From Ophioceras dolichostomum (lineage: Eukaryota > Ascomycota > Sordariomycetes > Magnaporthales > Ophioceraceae): a stretch of DNA of 64,000 nt. Numbering within the stretch: position 1 is the first letter of the stretch; each line of letters begins with the position of its first letter. Below are positions 11,709 through 22,884 of this stretch, piece after piece. Both the position numbers and the translations under genes were made by a program. The stretch is taken from NCBI GenBank assembly GCA_003049485.1, contig PYST01000183.1, forward strand, positions 1 to 64,000, written 5' to 3'. The notes beneath the pieces are model-generated. The model had not been told where the DNA came from, searched no databases, and was given only the letters and a program-made list of their open reading frames with translations.

Positions 11709-14700
11709 ATGAGCGCGAACCCGTCTTCCTTCGCGACAGGCCAGTGGCCGCCTTTGCGGCCGTCTCAGCGCAGTGTGAGTTTCCCTCGTTCGCATGGCAC
11801 ACAAAGAGAAAAAACCTCCGGGAAAACCTCCGTTCAGGAAGCGGCGCTTGGTCTCACAACACGACCTAGACAGGCGACACACACACACTTGCACACTTTG
11901 ACTCTGATCTTTGACTCTGATCTCTGACTGACTTGTTTCGGACCCCGTTGAACGGCGGTGGCGGCATGCAGAAACTGCGCAACGGCTCGTTCATCATCCC
12001 CGGCACTGGCGAGCGGTCTCGCAGGCATTTTACTCTTCGCCACCCACCACGGCTGAACGGTGCGGGGAACAGCGATGGTAGATCCACCGATGACGACGAC
12101 GACGACGATGAGAACAATCCGCCGGCTTTCTGCTCCTTATGGGGCATGCGCGCACGGCTCCGGCGTTTTGCGCGCGCAGCCCTTGCCGATCTCCTGGACT
12201 TCGCTCAGTTCCTAGGCACGCCGAAGGGGAGGGGTGTGCTGAAGTGTACCCTGGCATACATGATCGCCAGTCTGGCGACGTTCCTCGGCCCCGTGTCCGA
12301 GTTCCTGGGCAGGCCGGACGGGAAACACGTGGTGGCAACCATTACGTGCTACTTCCACCCGGCGCGCTCTGCGGGATCGATGATCGAGGCCACGCTGATC
12401 GGCATCATCGCGGTCACATATGCTTTCTTCATCGGCGTGCTGTCCATGGCCACATCCGTGCTTGTGGGCTCGGTCCTAGATGCGCCCACGGTCGCCTATG
12501 TGCTGGTGCTGGTGGTGTTTATCGGGGGCGGCTTCGGGTTCATCGGCTGGGTGAAACAGAAGATGAACAGTCCCCTCGTCAACGTCGGCAGCACCCTGGC
12601 ATCCCTTTCCATCATCGGAGTAGTGACCAAGGAGAACGCCACCTTCCACAGCGTGTGGGACAACACGAAGATTGTGCAGGTGCTCAAGATGCTGGTGATG
12701 GGCATCACGACGTCGTCTACGATTAACCTCCTGCTGTGGCGCACGTCTGCCCGCACGCAGCTGCGCAAGTCCATGAACACGGCTTCGACCTCGCTTGGCG
12801 ACATGCTTTCGCTCGTCGCCCACGGCTTCCTTAGTGGGAAGGAAGAGGAGTTCCAGTCGACCGAGTTCTCGTCTGCGGTGTCGGTCTACGCTACGAGCTA
12901 CACCTCCATGACTAATACTCTGCGCGAGGCCAAGTTCGAGCACTTCTTCACCGGCCACGAGAACATCTACCGCCTCGATAAGGCCGTCTACAAGTCGATC
13001 GAGACGCTGGCACAGTCCGTGGGTGGTCTGCGCAGCGCGGCTAATACCCAGTTCGCCCTCCTCCGCGAGTCCGCTGCCGCGGCGGCGGCGGCGGCGCCAA
13101 TGAGCGGCTCTATCTCGCCGGGCACAAACTTCGTCATATCCAGCCCCCCTTTCTCGCCGACCCTTTCGCGCACTCTTTCGGCTACGCTCAAGAGCGGCCA
13201 GGATAGAGCCCTGGTCCTCTCGGCCATTGATGAGGCGCTTGACGAGGGGAGTAGTGGTAGTGAGAGGGGGCGCAACGACGGTGGAGGTCCCGCTTCGTCG
13301 CCGTCGTCCCCGACGAGTCATAGAAAGGACAGCGACACTGGCCATCCCTCTCAAGGGAGGCCGCGGTCGGATAGCCTCTCAAGTCACGGTGGTGGCGTTG
13401 GCGGTGGTGGCCATGGCGGCAACGGTAGTGGTGGACCTCCTGTCTTCCGCACGTCGTCTGACATCTTTGAGCTGTTCATTGCGCTGCTTGGGCCATCGAT
13501 AAAGTCGCTGGCCTATACGCTCTCAGAGGTGCTCCGCGAGCCAGTGTTTGGAGCGGGCCCGAAGTACGAGATCAATATTAACAGCCGCTTTCGGCAAAGC
13601 CTCGTCGATGCGCTCGGGCTCTTCAACAGCACGCGGGCCGCTGCGCTCAACGAGCTGTACAAGAACATTGAGCTGGGCCGGCCGACATCGGACAGCCTGA
13701 AGGCCGATTTCGAGGAGGTCGCTGCAGCATGCGGGCACTTCAGCTTCAGCCTGCAGGCTTTCGGTGAGGAGATGTCCAAGTACCTCGACGTGCTTGACGA
13801 TCTCAAGCACTTGACCGAAGAGGACCGCCACACCTGGCGCTGGCTGCTCTTCTGGAAGAAAGGCCAGAGGAACTCGCTTTTCCACTCGGCTCTGCCGTAC
13901 GACGACCCAGAGCGCGAGAGTCTCCTCCGTGGGGAGCCCGGTGTCAAGCCCATCCGGCGTTCGCAGCTGCCTCGGGGCATCCCATCGACGATGACGTCCC
14001 ACCGCGACATGTACAGCTGGCAGCAGGCAGACAACCCGAACAAGGTTGTGCGGAGCTTCGCCCAGCGGCTGCTTCGGCTCTTCCGTCGGCTCTCGCGCGA
14101 TGACATCCGCCACGGGCTGAAGGTGGGCATCGGCGCCGTGGCGTGGGCCATGTTCGCCTTCATCCCCGCCACGCGGCCGACGTACGCCCACTGGCGCGGC
14201 GAGTGGGGGCTGCTCACCTTCATGATCGTGTGCTCCATGACGGTCGGCGCCGCCAACACGACCGGGTTCGCGCGCTTCGTCGGCACGGTGCTCGGCATCG
14301 CCATCTACCTGGTTAACTGGATCATCAGCGACGGCAACGCGCTCTTGCTCTGGGTGCTGGGCGGCATCGTCGCCTTCTGGAACTTCAACCTGATAATAGC
14401 GAAGGGAAAGGCCCCCCTCGGCCGCATGACGCTCCTGGCCTACAACGTGACGGCTCTCTATGCGTACAGCCTGTCGCAGCAGGTCGACGACGACGACGAC
14501 GACGAGGGCGGCACCCACCCGTACATATTCGAGATCGCCCTGCACCGGTCCGTCGCCGTCACGGTGGGCATCCTGTGGGGCCTGATCGTGTGCCGCGTCA
14601 TCTGGCCCATCTCGGCGCGCCGGAAGTTCAAGGAGGGCCTGTCGGTGCTTTATTTGCAGATGGGCCTGATCTGGAAGCGCGGGCCGCTCGCCATTCTTCT

Positions 14701-15633
14701 TAGGAGCGACTGTACGAGGTCGTATCTCAAGTCGGGGGAGCAGGCTGCGTTGCAGCGGTACGGTAAGCTTTAGCCCTTCCTTCCACCCTCCCCCCTTCAC
14801 TCCTACTTGTGTGTTGCAACTTGCATGTCCTGTAGAAGCATTCCCCTTGCGTTCCTAACCAGAATCGGATACGTACAGCCTCCCGCCTGGAGACGCTCCG
14901 TCTATCGGCGGCGTCGGAGTTCGAGCTGCGCGGGCCCTTCCCATTCCAGACTTGCGGGCGCATTCTGACGTCGACGAATCGCATCCTGGACGCCTTCTAC
15001 GCCATGAGCCTGGTGACCCAGCGCCGGGGCCACCTCAGCGAAGGCGAGCGGGAGCTACTCCTGTTCACCGCGAACGAGAGGGCCGTCCTCTGCGACCGCA
15101 TCTGCCACGTGTTCCAGGTGCTGGCCAGCTCGCTCATGCTCGAGTATCCCCTGACGGACGCGGTTCCCAGCGTGACCAGCACACGCGACAAGCTGCTCGG
15201 CAAGATCTTCCAGTTCCGCAAGGAACACGCTGCTGCGGCGGCTGCTCTTGTCGCCTTTGCTTCTGCAGCTCAGCCCTCTGCCGCTGCTGACGATGGGAGT
15301 GGTGGTGGTGATGGGGTTGGAGTTGGTAAGTCGGAAGAAGACACTACGGCCGTCGTCGTCGCTGCTACGGGTAGCAGCGCCGCGACCTACCCAGACGTAG
15401 CAGGTGGTGCTACTGCTTTTTCTCGGCAGCGCAGGGCCTCCGATGCCTCCTCGGTCCAGAGACTCGGCCCCTGGGTCAAGATTGGGCAAGTCGCCGTCGA
15501 GGAGCGCGACTACGCGCTCCTGTACGCCTATGCGCTCGTCACTGGCCAGGTGGCGGAGGAGCTGAAGAACGTGGAGAGGGAGATCGAGAACTTGTACGGC
15601 GTCCTCGATGAGGAGACTTTGCTTTTGGAATAA
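11709..15633 (+). CDS. BRE4-like multi-pass membrane protein (DUF2421/FUSC-type)
   Basis: Large integral membrane protein resembling yeast Bre4 (brefeldin A sensitivity) and the aromatic-acid-exporter/FUSC superfamily; its substrate is not known. My preferred model has exons 11709-11774, 11972-14762 and 14879-15633 (1203 residues). The first intron (GTGAGT...GCATGCAG) keeps phase and has a CTGAC branch-like site near 11925. The alternative is translation from ATG 11966 without that intron (1183 residues). There are two hydrophobic blocks, about residues 114-215 and 734-905, the latter with the family-typical HWRGEWGLLTF and MTVGAANTTG. Between and after them are soluble regions with low-complexity Ser/Gly/His/Ala inserts, and a run of seven Asp lies near the N-terminus. 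The C-terminal exon is cytosolic-looking and ends in an acidic helix. Family assignment is firm; function is inferred only. Confidence 0.85.
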
Positions 15634-16426
15634 GGATGGAACACTAGGATAAGGAATGGTGACGGGGCAAATAAAAAGGCTATTGGATCGGGCCATGTCA
15701 GGATATGCAACAGGTCTGGTCGGCAGTTCGATGATGACCTAGACTGATATTGGTATGCTCTATAGCATTATGGGTTGGAAATTGTTCAGGCAAACTAACC
15801 TTAGGCTTTTTTCTTTTGGGCAGGGGAAGGGATTGGCAACATGGGATACACAGGACCGCTAACCCTCGTCGACAGCATGAGCTTAGGCGGGGAACTGGTT
15901 GGGTTGACTGGAAAGAGGTGTGGTGTAGGAAACGGTGGGAGCGACAGGCGAAGGTAGATACCTACCTACCTAGATGGATACCTGTGGGTGGCCTCGATAT
16001 ACGATAGAGGTAGGATACAGATCTAGAGTGCAGCGTTACGTGTATAGGATGTAAGAACAAGCATGGATATTGGTTCATGGGCTATCGAACAACGAGATAT
16101 GAACCGGTATTTGGATTCGGATATTATCCTTTGACTCCGACAAAGGACCTCTCATGGATGATTTGCCGTCGCGGGGAATCGTCATCGTCATCGCGTCATC
16201 TGTGAAAACCATTCATCCCACCTATCTACCCGGGACCCAGATGCCAAACCCAACAAAGAACAACGCAAAGCTTAACATGGCAGACTCACAACTGCCTCTT
16301 CCGCCATATCGGGGGTACAGATACGCACAGATACCCTATCTAGTTCAAAGTAGGGAGGAGAAAAGAAACAAAGACCGATATGGTCGGTCCGACGGTCCCT
16401 CAGTCCGACGGCTTGGCTCCCGCCCT
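15634..16426. other. Convergent 3' interval between the BRE4-like gene and DPB2
   Basis: About 790 bases between two convergent stop codons. It contains a TACCTA island (15954-15977) and no supported gene. Confidence 0.6.
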
Positions 16427-19400
16427 TCAGAACAAACACTCCCTAACACGCCCCGCCCTCCCGACCTCATACTCCAACCACCTCGCCACGCCCCTCCGCC
16501 CCGCGACCAGCAACGGCCCGGGGTTCATGACGTGGCACCCCTCGTACGTGACGCAGAACGGCGGCGCCGTCGCGTCGACGAGCACCACGGCCGTGGGCAG
16601 CGGGTACAGGTGCAGCGGCGTGGCGTGGTCCCAGTGCACGGGGCGCGCGGACGTGCGGAACGGCGCGAGGTAGCCCTGGTCTAGGAGGGTCTTGACGAGC
16701 TTGCGGGCCGCGCGGACGTCGTGCGGGATCGGGTTCGGCCCCTCGGTGACTACTTGATCGTTGGGATCGTCTACGTCCATCGTCTTGTCGTCGATATTGT
16801 CGGGTGGTGGTGCGGCGACGGCGTCGCCCTGGAGCGCGCCTGACATGGTGACGTCGTCCTCTTCTTGGTCTGCCGCCGCGGCGCCGTCACCACGCCTGTT
16901 GTCGTCGGCTGCGGCTATCGAGCCGCCGCTACCATTAGCGCTGCTGCTCTTAGAGCCGCTGCTGCTTTTGAGCGTTACGGCGGTCCGCCTCAGACGCGCC
17001 GAGATGTCGTCGCGGAACAGCACGATCTCGTGGCTGGGGCCGAACAGGGACAGGCGGCTCGGGTTGGTCGTGAACACCACTTCGCCGGGACTACCAGATT
17101 CTGCAGCAGCAGCAAACGCCCTCCTCACACGCGACGTGAACAAGGCCGGGACGGGTTTCCGCGGCAGCGGCACGGCGGCGCCTCCCGCGAAGGAGGAGGC
17201 CCAGCCGTCGTTGTCGCCCGGCACGAAGACGAAGGTCGACTCGCGCAGCAGGGTCGGAAAGTCGGCCAGCGCGCCCGCCAGCGAGTCGAAGTACTCCTTG
17301 TACTCGATGCTGCCGCCCGCGCTGCTGGAGCCGCCGCCGCCACCGCCGGCGCCGGAGCCGGACGACGAGGACGTGCCGTTGCGCGCCATCACGGCCTGCG
17401 AGGAGAAGTTGCCGACTAGCACGAATGCCATCGGTGCTGATGGAGGCGTTGCCGTTTCGGCGGCGGCAGCGTCCCTGTTGCTGTTGCTATTGCCGCCATC
17501 GTCGTCTTCGGGCTCTTCGGCCGCGTACGTGGCGAGCACTTTGCGCAGGGCCTGTAGTGCGCGGGGCTGGTCTAGGTTCAGCTCGCCGAGGACGACGACG
17601 CGGACGCGGCGAGAGACCGCCGTTGAGGCAGCAGCGGTCGCGACTGCAGCGTTGGCGTCGGCGTTTGAGTTGCTGGCTTCGGCTACGACCTCAGCCTCGC
17701 CGTCCACGGGAGGTGAGCTGCGTAAGAGCTGCCGCTGCCTCCGCTGCTGCTGCACGTGTAGCTGCTTGCGCAGAATGCGCCGCTCGAGCCTTCGCATGCG
17801 CGACCCCACGGCCCGCTCGCTGCCCACGCCCAGGAAGTCGATCCATCCGAAGCCGCCCCCTATGGCGTGCTCCTCGGCGGCGACCCCGACTCCGCCGTCC
17901 GGGCCTGTGACGCCCAGCGTGACGCGCCGCTTCTCGCACGGCGGCTGCCCCAGGAAGAACCCCTGGAACCTGCCCCCTATCGTCCCGCCGATGCCGCTCC
18001 CACCGCTCAGTCCGCTGCCTGACGCGCCGACGCCACCCCCGGCCGCGGTGGTGTCATCCCCCCCGCCACCGTCCTCGTCGTAAACGCCGTCGACGAGCAC
18101 GATCATTCCCGGAGCGAACCACGCCGAGTCCTCGGGTATGGCGGCCGCGCGCGACAGGTCCAGCGCGATGGTCCCCGTCGGGTCCGCGACGGCCAGGTGG
18201 CCGGCCGGCATGATCACCAGCATGCCGAGGAGCATGTGGTGCGAGCCGTGGCGGCCGAGCAGGTTCGCGACGGGCGTGATCTTGTATGACTGCTCTTGCG
18301 AGCCGAGCGAGGAGGACGATCGGGAGAGGGCTAGGGCGCGCTTTTTCTTCGTGTCGGCTACGGCGGAGGTCTGGAAGGCTTCGTTGCGCATGAGGCGCTG
18401 GTGGATCACGTTGTATCTGTTGCGGAAGAGAGTCGTTTTGTGGTCTGCGGCGGGGAGGAGGGAGGGTTTGGATGTGTCTCTGTCGGGTGGGTAGGAGACC
18501 AAGTTTGTCAGTCAGTTAGCAGATGTCCCTTAAGACTCGGAATCTCTCGTAGCTCTCGTATTCTTCCCGTCCTTACCGCTCGAAGTGCTTCTTCGCCACA
18601 TTGTATATCATCCGCGGCTGCTCGAAGGCGTCCACGACCTTGAGCCAGCTCCGCGGGTCGTTGAGGGTCTCGTCGTCGAACTCCTCCTGATACTCCTCAT
18701 CGCCTCCCCCACCGACCGCCAGTGCCGACATCCCCAGACTCGTCTGGCTGTCTTCTCTCTGGAGCAGCGCTCCCGCAGGCCTGAGGCCGAGTCGGGTGGT
18801 CACAGAATGGTCCGACTCCCGCACTGGGTCCAACAGAAGACTATTCTGCCGACTCAGCTGCTTTCCTGGACCGCCGGCCCCCCGAGCGGCATTACCGCTG
18901 CCGCTCCCTCCGCTCCCTCCGCTTCCGCCGCCGCCGCCAGTCGCGATCTTGCCTCCGCTCATGTTTCCCTCCAGCGTGCGCAAGATGTCCTTGAGCACCG
19001 TGCTGGAGCCGTCGACGATGACGCCGCCGTTGCACCCCTTCCAGCTGCGGGCGACCTCCTCCAACACGGGCTCGGCCAGCCCTTCCTCGCGCCATCCCGA
19101 GCCGCAATGCCGGCCGATGAAGGCCGCGAGCTCTTGCAGCGCCGAGGACGTGAGGGTCAGGCTGTGCTTCTTGGTGAACGTCCTGAATGCAAGCGGGCGC
19201 AGCGTCGCGGGAGGGAGGAGGATTGGGAGGATCGCCGTGGGTTTGGGCGGGTTGAACGGTCGTAGCGTGTGCGCTGGGGTCGCGAATGAGGGCGAGGACG
19301 AGGGCAGCGAGCTCGATGGTATCGCTGCTGTTGCTCCTCGGCCGGGTGTGGCCTTGACGCCGAAGAAGCCATTGCCTAGGGGCTTCTGAGCCTTCTTCTT

Positions 19401-19439
19401 CCTTGGGCTAAGCCGCGGTGGGCTTTGTGCTTCGACCAT
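16427..19439 (-). CDS. DPB2: DNA polymerase epsilon subunit B (Dpb2)
   Basis: Essential B subunit of the leading-strand replicase; it links Pol2 to the CMG helicase in the nucleus. Two exons (19439-18577 and 18479-16427) join at a 97-bp intron to give 971 residues. The N-terminal helical domain (FRTFTKKHSLTLTSSALQ) is followed by an OB-fold region from about 355 (SYKITPVANLLGRHG, then a DPTGTIALDLS stretch). A calcineurin-like phosphoesterase domain from about 582 contains VVLGELNLDQ, FVFVPGDNDGW and ends with GCHVMNPGPL. As in other polymerase B subunits, the metal-binding set of true phosphoesterases looks incomplete. Long Gly/Ser/Ala and acidic inserts make it longer than I would expect. 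The start chosen (acaaATGG) is strong. The same frame is open further upstream to an ATG at 19628, less likely because that extension has no Dpb2-like character. Confidence 0.92.
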
Positions 19440-19846
19440 TTGTGCTGCGATTTGCCTTCCCAAGGGCGACCTTAGCGTCCGGCGATACGGATCAGATGGT
19501 CTATGAGAGGTCGACTGGGCGCAATGGAGCTTGCTTTGCGAAAATCGCCGGGCGTCGCGGTCATAACATGTGGTTGAGGCACAGAGAGTGGGAATTGTGC
19601 TCTTCGTGGGAGACGCGTAAATTAACACTAAAGACGCGACTTGCCCGCGTTCTTCTAGTGGGGCCGCCCGCTACGGGATGCCCCGCCAAACTTGGCCACA
19701 GGGGCTCAATTTAGTGTTGCTGGCTGCCGGGCCCACAGCTTTGAAGCCTTGAACATTTCACATGAGGCAACTTGAACGTTTAATGTTGATCTCAACCTCA
19801 GGTCGACTCCCCTTTGACTGTCTACTTTAGTAGAAAGACAGTCACA
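19440..19846. promoter_or_regulatory. Short divergent promoter, DPB2 and mitochondrial-protein gene
   Basis: Only about 400 bases separate two divergent start codons, so the two genes may share regulatory sequence. I see no clear TATA box. Inferred from layout rather than from a recognised motif. Confidence 0.5.
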
Positions 19847-21197
19847 ATGCGGCCTCTATTGAGGATAAGTAGGCTAGTCCCAGCGCGGCTAGGGAGCCGC
19901 ATCATTAGTCGCCCTATTAGCACTTTGCCGGGCAACTCTCATATCGTGAGCTCCTCCCATCAGCCCCCTTTTTGTACCTAAGGTACCTAGTATATAGACA
20001 CATGTGCCATGCTAACTTCCACATGATAGAAAGTATTCCCCAACGCGCTGGGCACCACCACCAGCGTCCTCTCATACCTCGACTCCGACCCGCCCTCGGC
20101 GCGTCTGGCCATCGGCACAACCACCGAGGTCCCGCCGACGCCGAGGTCCTTCATGGAGAACCCGCGCTTCCTCGCCATCCTCAACGAGGTGCTCGCCAGA
20201 GAGGCGCACCTGGACCCGGACCTGAAGAGCCAGGCCCGCGCGTTCGCGGGCCCCGGCGGAGCCACCCTCGGCTCCGGCGGCGTCTTCTTCCCTAACCAGG
20301 AGCATCAGCGCAGGGGGTCGAAGCAGACCGCTGCCGGTCTCGGCGGTGGTGGCGGTGCGGGCGGCTCCTCGACTGGTGGCGCGAGTGCCCAGGGCGGTGC
20401 TGGTGGTGGAGGCGTCGGTGGCTGGGTGCACCTGAGTGATGTAAGTCTCTCCTAGCTCACGGGGGAAGCGCCTTTCGGCTTTCCCATCCATGTATCTATC
20501 ATACCCGTCTACGGAGTACAGCGTATGAGTATTGCGGAAAACTTCTACCTTGTGACTCAAAGTGCTCACTCTTGTTGTTACAGACCAGGAATCCCCCTGA
20601 CTTCGGAAGGATCGCATGGTACGTCTCGCTCGTGGCTCCTCGGACCTCGTCTGTCCGTCAAACCTTTCCATGTGAACAGTGTGGCTGAATATGTCTATCG
20701 AAATACTCAACTAGGCCGGAGGATATTCTCGGCAGCGTCGAGGTTGATGCCCAAGGAAACCTATCGACCAACTTCCAGCCTAGCGGGACGTATCGGATTG
20801 TACGTGTGGCTGATCCCATTTTCTTCGGTCTTTCTCCCTCTCTCTCCACTCCCCATTGGCTATTATCCCTCCCTCACTCGCCGGGTATGCCCCTATTCGA
20901 TCTAGGAAGATGACATGTGCGGCGGATTACCGTCTCGCATGAAAGTCAAGCCTCGACTGACACGACATTCTCTTCCTATAGGTGACGAACGAAGGAATGT
21001 GAGTTTTGCCGATCTCCGTGCCGATATCCGCCGTGTCGATCTCTGTCGGCTGCGTTCCTATCCCTAGCCAACCTTGAGCAGTAAGTAGCTGACAACGTGA
21101 TGACTTCGCCCTATGCAGCTTAGGCCTCAGCCCGTTCCTTCGTGGAAAGCTGATAGAAAGGCTTAAGGAAGAAGAGAAGAAGGAGGCAGAGGCTTAA
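19847..21197 (+). CDS. Small conserved-looking protein, predicted mitochondrial, unknown function
   Basis: I do not recognise a named family. Six exons (19847-19945, 20030-20440, 20584-20618, 20715-20799, 20982-20998, 21119-21197) join in frame to 241 residues. All splice sites are canonical (donors GTGAGC, GTAAGT, GTACGT, GTACGT, GTGAGT). The N-terminus is rich in Arg, Ser and Ile with no acidic residue (MRPLLRISRLVPARLGSR), typical of a mitochondrial import signal. The middle is a Gly/Ala/Ser low-complexity linker. The C-terminus is compact and looks constrained: RNPPDFGRIAWPEDILGSVE, then GTYRIVTNEGILGLSPFLR and a charged helix EEEKKEAEA. Exon 5 is just 17 nt. The consistent phase through five introns is strong evidence that the gene is real. 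Confidence 0.82.
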
Positions 21198-22811
21198 TTG
21201 AGAGGTATGCTTGGCCTTGACCGAGCAACTGTTCCCGCACCAGGGGCTGCCCCTGCTCCGGAAGACCGCGTCTCGGAGCGGCAAACGCAGCCACCGAGAT
21301 AGGCTCCTTGCCCTCAAACTGGCCAGTTCTTTGGGCTTGGCTATGTATATTTAGGCAGCCTGGTTGTGTAAGATGACCCTCCCTGTATGATCCCTGTATG
21401 ATGCATCTCCATTCACACGTCCATCAGATGTACCAAGGATGATCTACTACTTCTTCTGCCCTTTGGCTCCCGTGGTTTGATCTGAACTCGCGCTCTAGCA
21501 ATAGGAGGACAAAGGCCTCGGTCTCGGTCATTCCATCCGTTCGGGAGCGTGCATATATTAGGCCGAGCAGGTATGTGATACGTATGTCATATCATTGGAT
21601 GTCCATCACAAATAGGGGAAAGCCTCGGTGTGCATCTAAGGAAATAGATACCTACCTAGGAAGCTAGGTCAATAGAAAACTACGGCGAAGTCGCTTGTGC
21701 AATTATACGGAAATACGAGATGTGTGGCTCTGTTCTGGAGCGTCTAGGTAATTACATCAGACACAAGTATCTCGAGGCAGACAGAGGAGAGCGACCTTCC
21801 ATTCTCCCACCTCCCTTGACGCCCCTTACGGGGCGTGAGAGGAGTGTTCCGTTTTCTCTCGAACGGTGGGTGATGATGGACTAGCCAGGTTCAGGGGTTG
21901 TGGGAGGCGGGCCGATGATGACCTGCGCAGTTGTGCCTACCTACCCTACTGTTGTGGATGGGTTAGGGCCAGCGAGGATGCGAGAATGCGAGGATGGATG
22001 GATGGACGGACGGCTTGCCAACTCGTCGGGCGTGATGAGTCAGTGCAAGCTGCCGTGCGTGCTTCTGAGGAGAATGCGGATCCCTGGGACGGGAGACCGC
22101 CGATACCATCTCGATGCGACACGGTAGCAACGAGGGGAGGGGGGAGTGGGCTGTTCTGTCGCGGTCCCGTACAACGTTGCCAGGCATGTATGTAGGGCGA
22201 GATATCTACGAAAATGGGTTTATCTTGTCCACACGGCAGGCAGGCAACGGCCAGGAGAGAGCGAGAGATGATGCAAGCCCGTTGACGGCCCTTCGATCGC
22301 GGAGACCGGGCACGGGAAGTCAGCCACAGTAGCAGTGGTGCTTCCACGCTCTCTATACGTGTATGCATGGAGAATCTTTGGGCGACCTCCCGGCCCGTTC
22401 GTGACCCCCCTCCCCCCCCTATTTTCCCTCCTTTCAACCGTCTTGCTTGCTGCTGTGCTACCAACACCTCGGAACAGAGCTATTGGTTGGGTTATGGTCG
22501 TCGGACGGCAGACAGGACAGGTATCACGACGCAGAGGCAGCCGGGTCTGACCCGAGTTCGCCTCTGGACTGGGGAAGACTGACGACTTGACTGGAGGGAG
22601 ATCGACAGAGCGGGCAGGAGGCATGTGACAGTGCTGCGGTGTGTGTTTCCTCGCGCATGCCGTGCGGTGGGAACACAGCTTTCGAGTGAAAACGTTCCGA
22701 CCCTCGGAAAACGTTTGGGATGCCTTGCAATATACGCTGTGATGATATTAACTGGTCCACGTTCACGATGGCAGCGCAGCAGTGCCATTGCTGCTGCAGT
22801 TCTTTGTATCT

Positions 22812-22884
22812 GGGGGGGGGGGGGGGGGGAAANNNNNNNNNNNNNNNNNNNNNNNNNNNNNNNNNNNNNNNNNNNNNNNGGGGG
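22812..22884. other. Assembly gap flanked by poly-G
   Basis: A run of 18 G (22812-22829) and two A precede 47 N (22833-22879), followed by five more G (22880-22884). The flanks suggest that a G homopolymer or G-quadruplex stopped sequencing, so the true gap length may differ from 47. Confidence 0.95.

Noticed and set aside
13523..14800. A 425-codon minus-strand frame opposite the BRE4-like gene
   Set aside because: Shadow of the membrane-protein exon.
16761..18083. A 440-codon + strand frame opposite DPB2
   Set aside because: Antisense to the Dpb2 phosphoesterase domain and mostly Ser/Pro/Ala low complexity.
19440..19628. N-terminal extension of Dpb2 from an upstream ATG
   Set aside because: The extension lacks Dpb2-like sequence, and the downstream ATG has a much better context.
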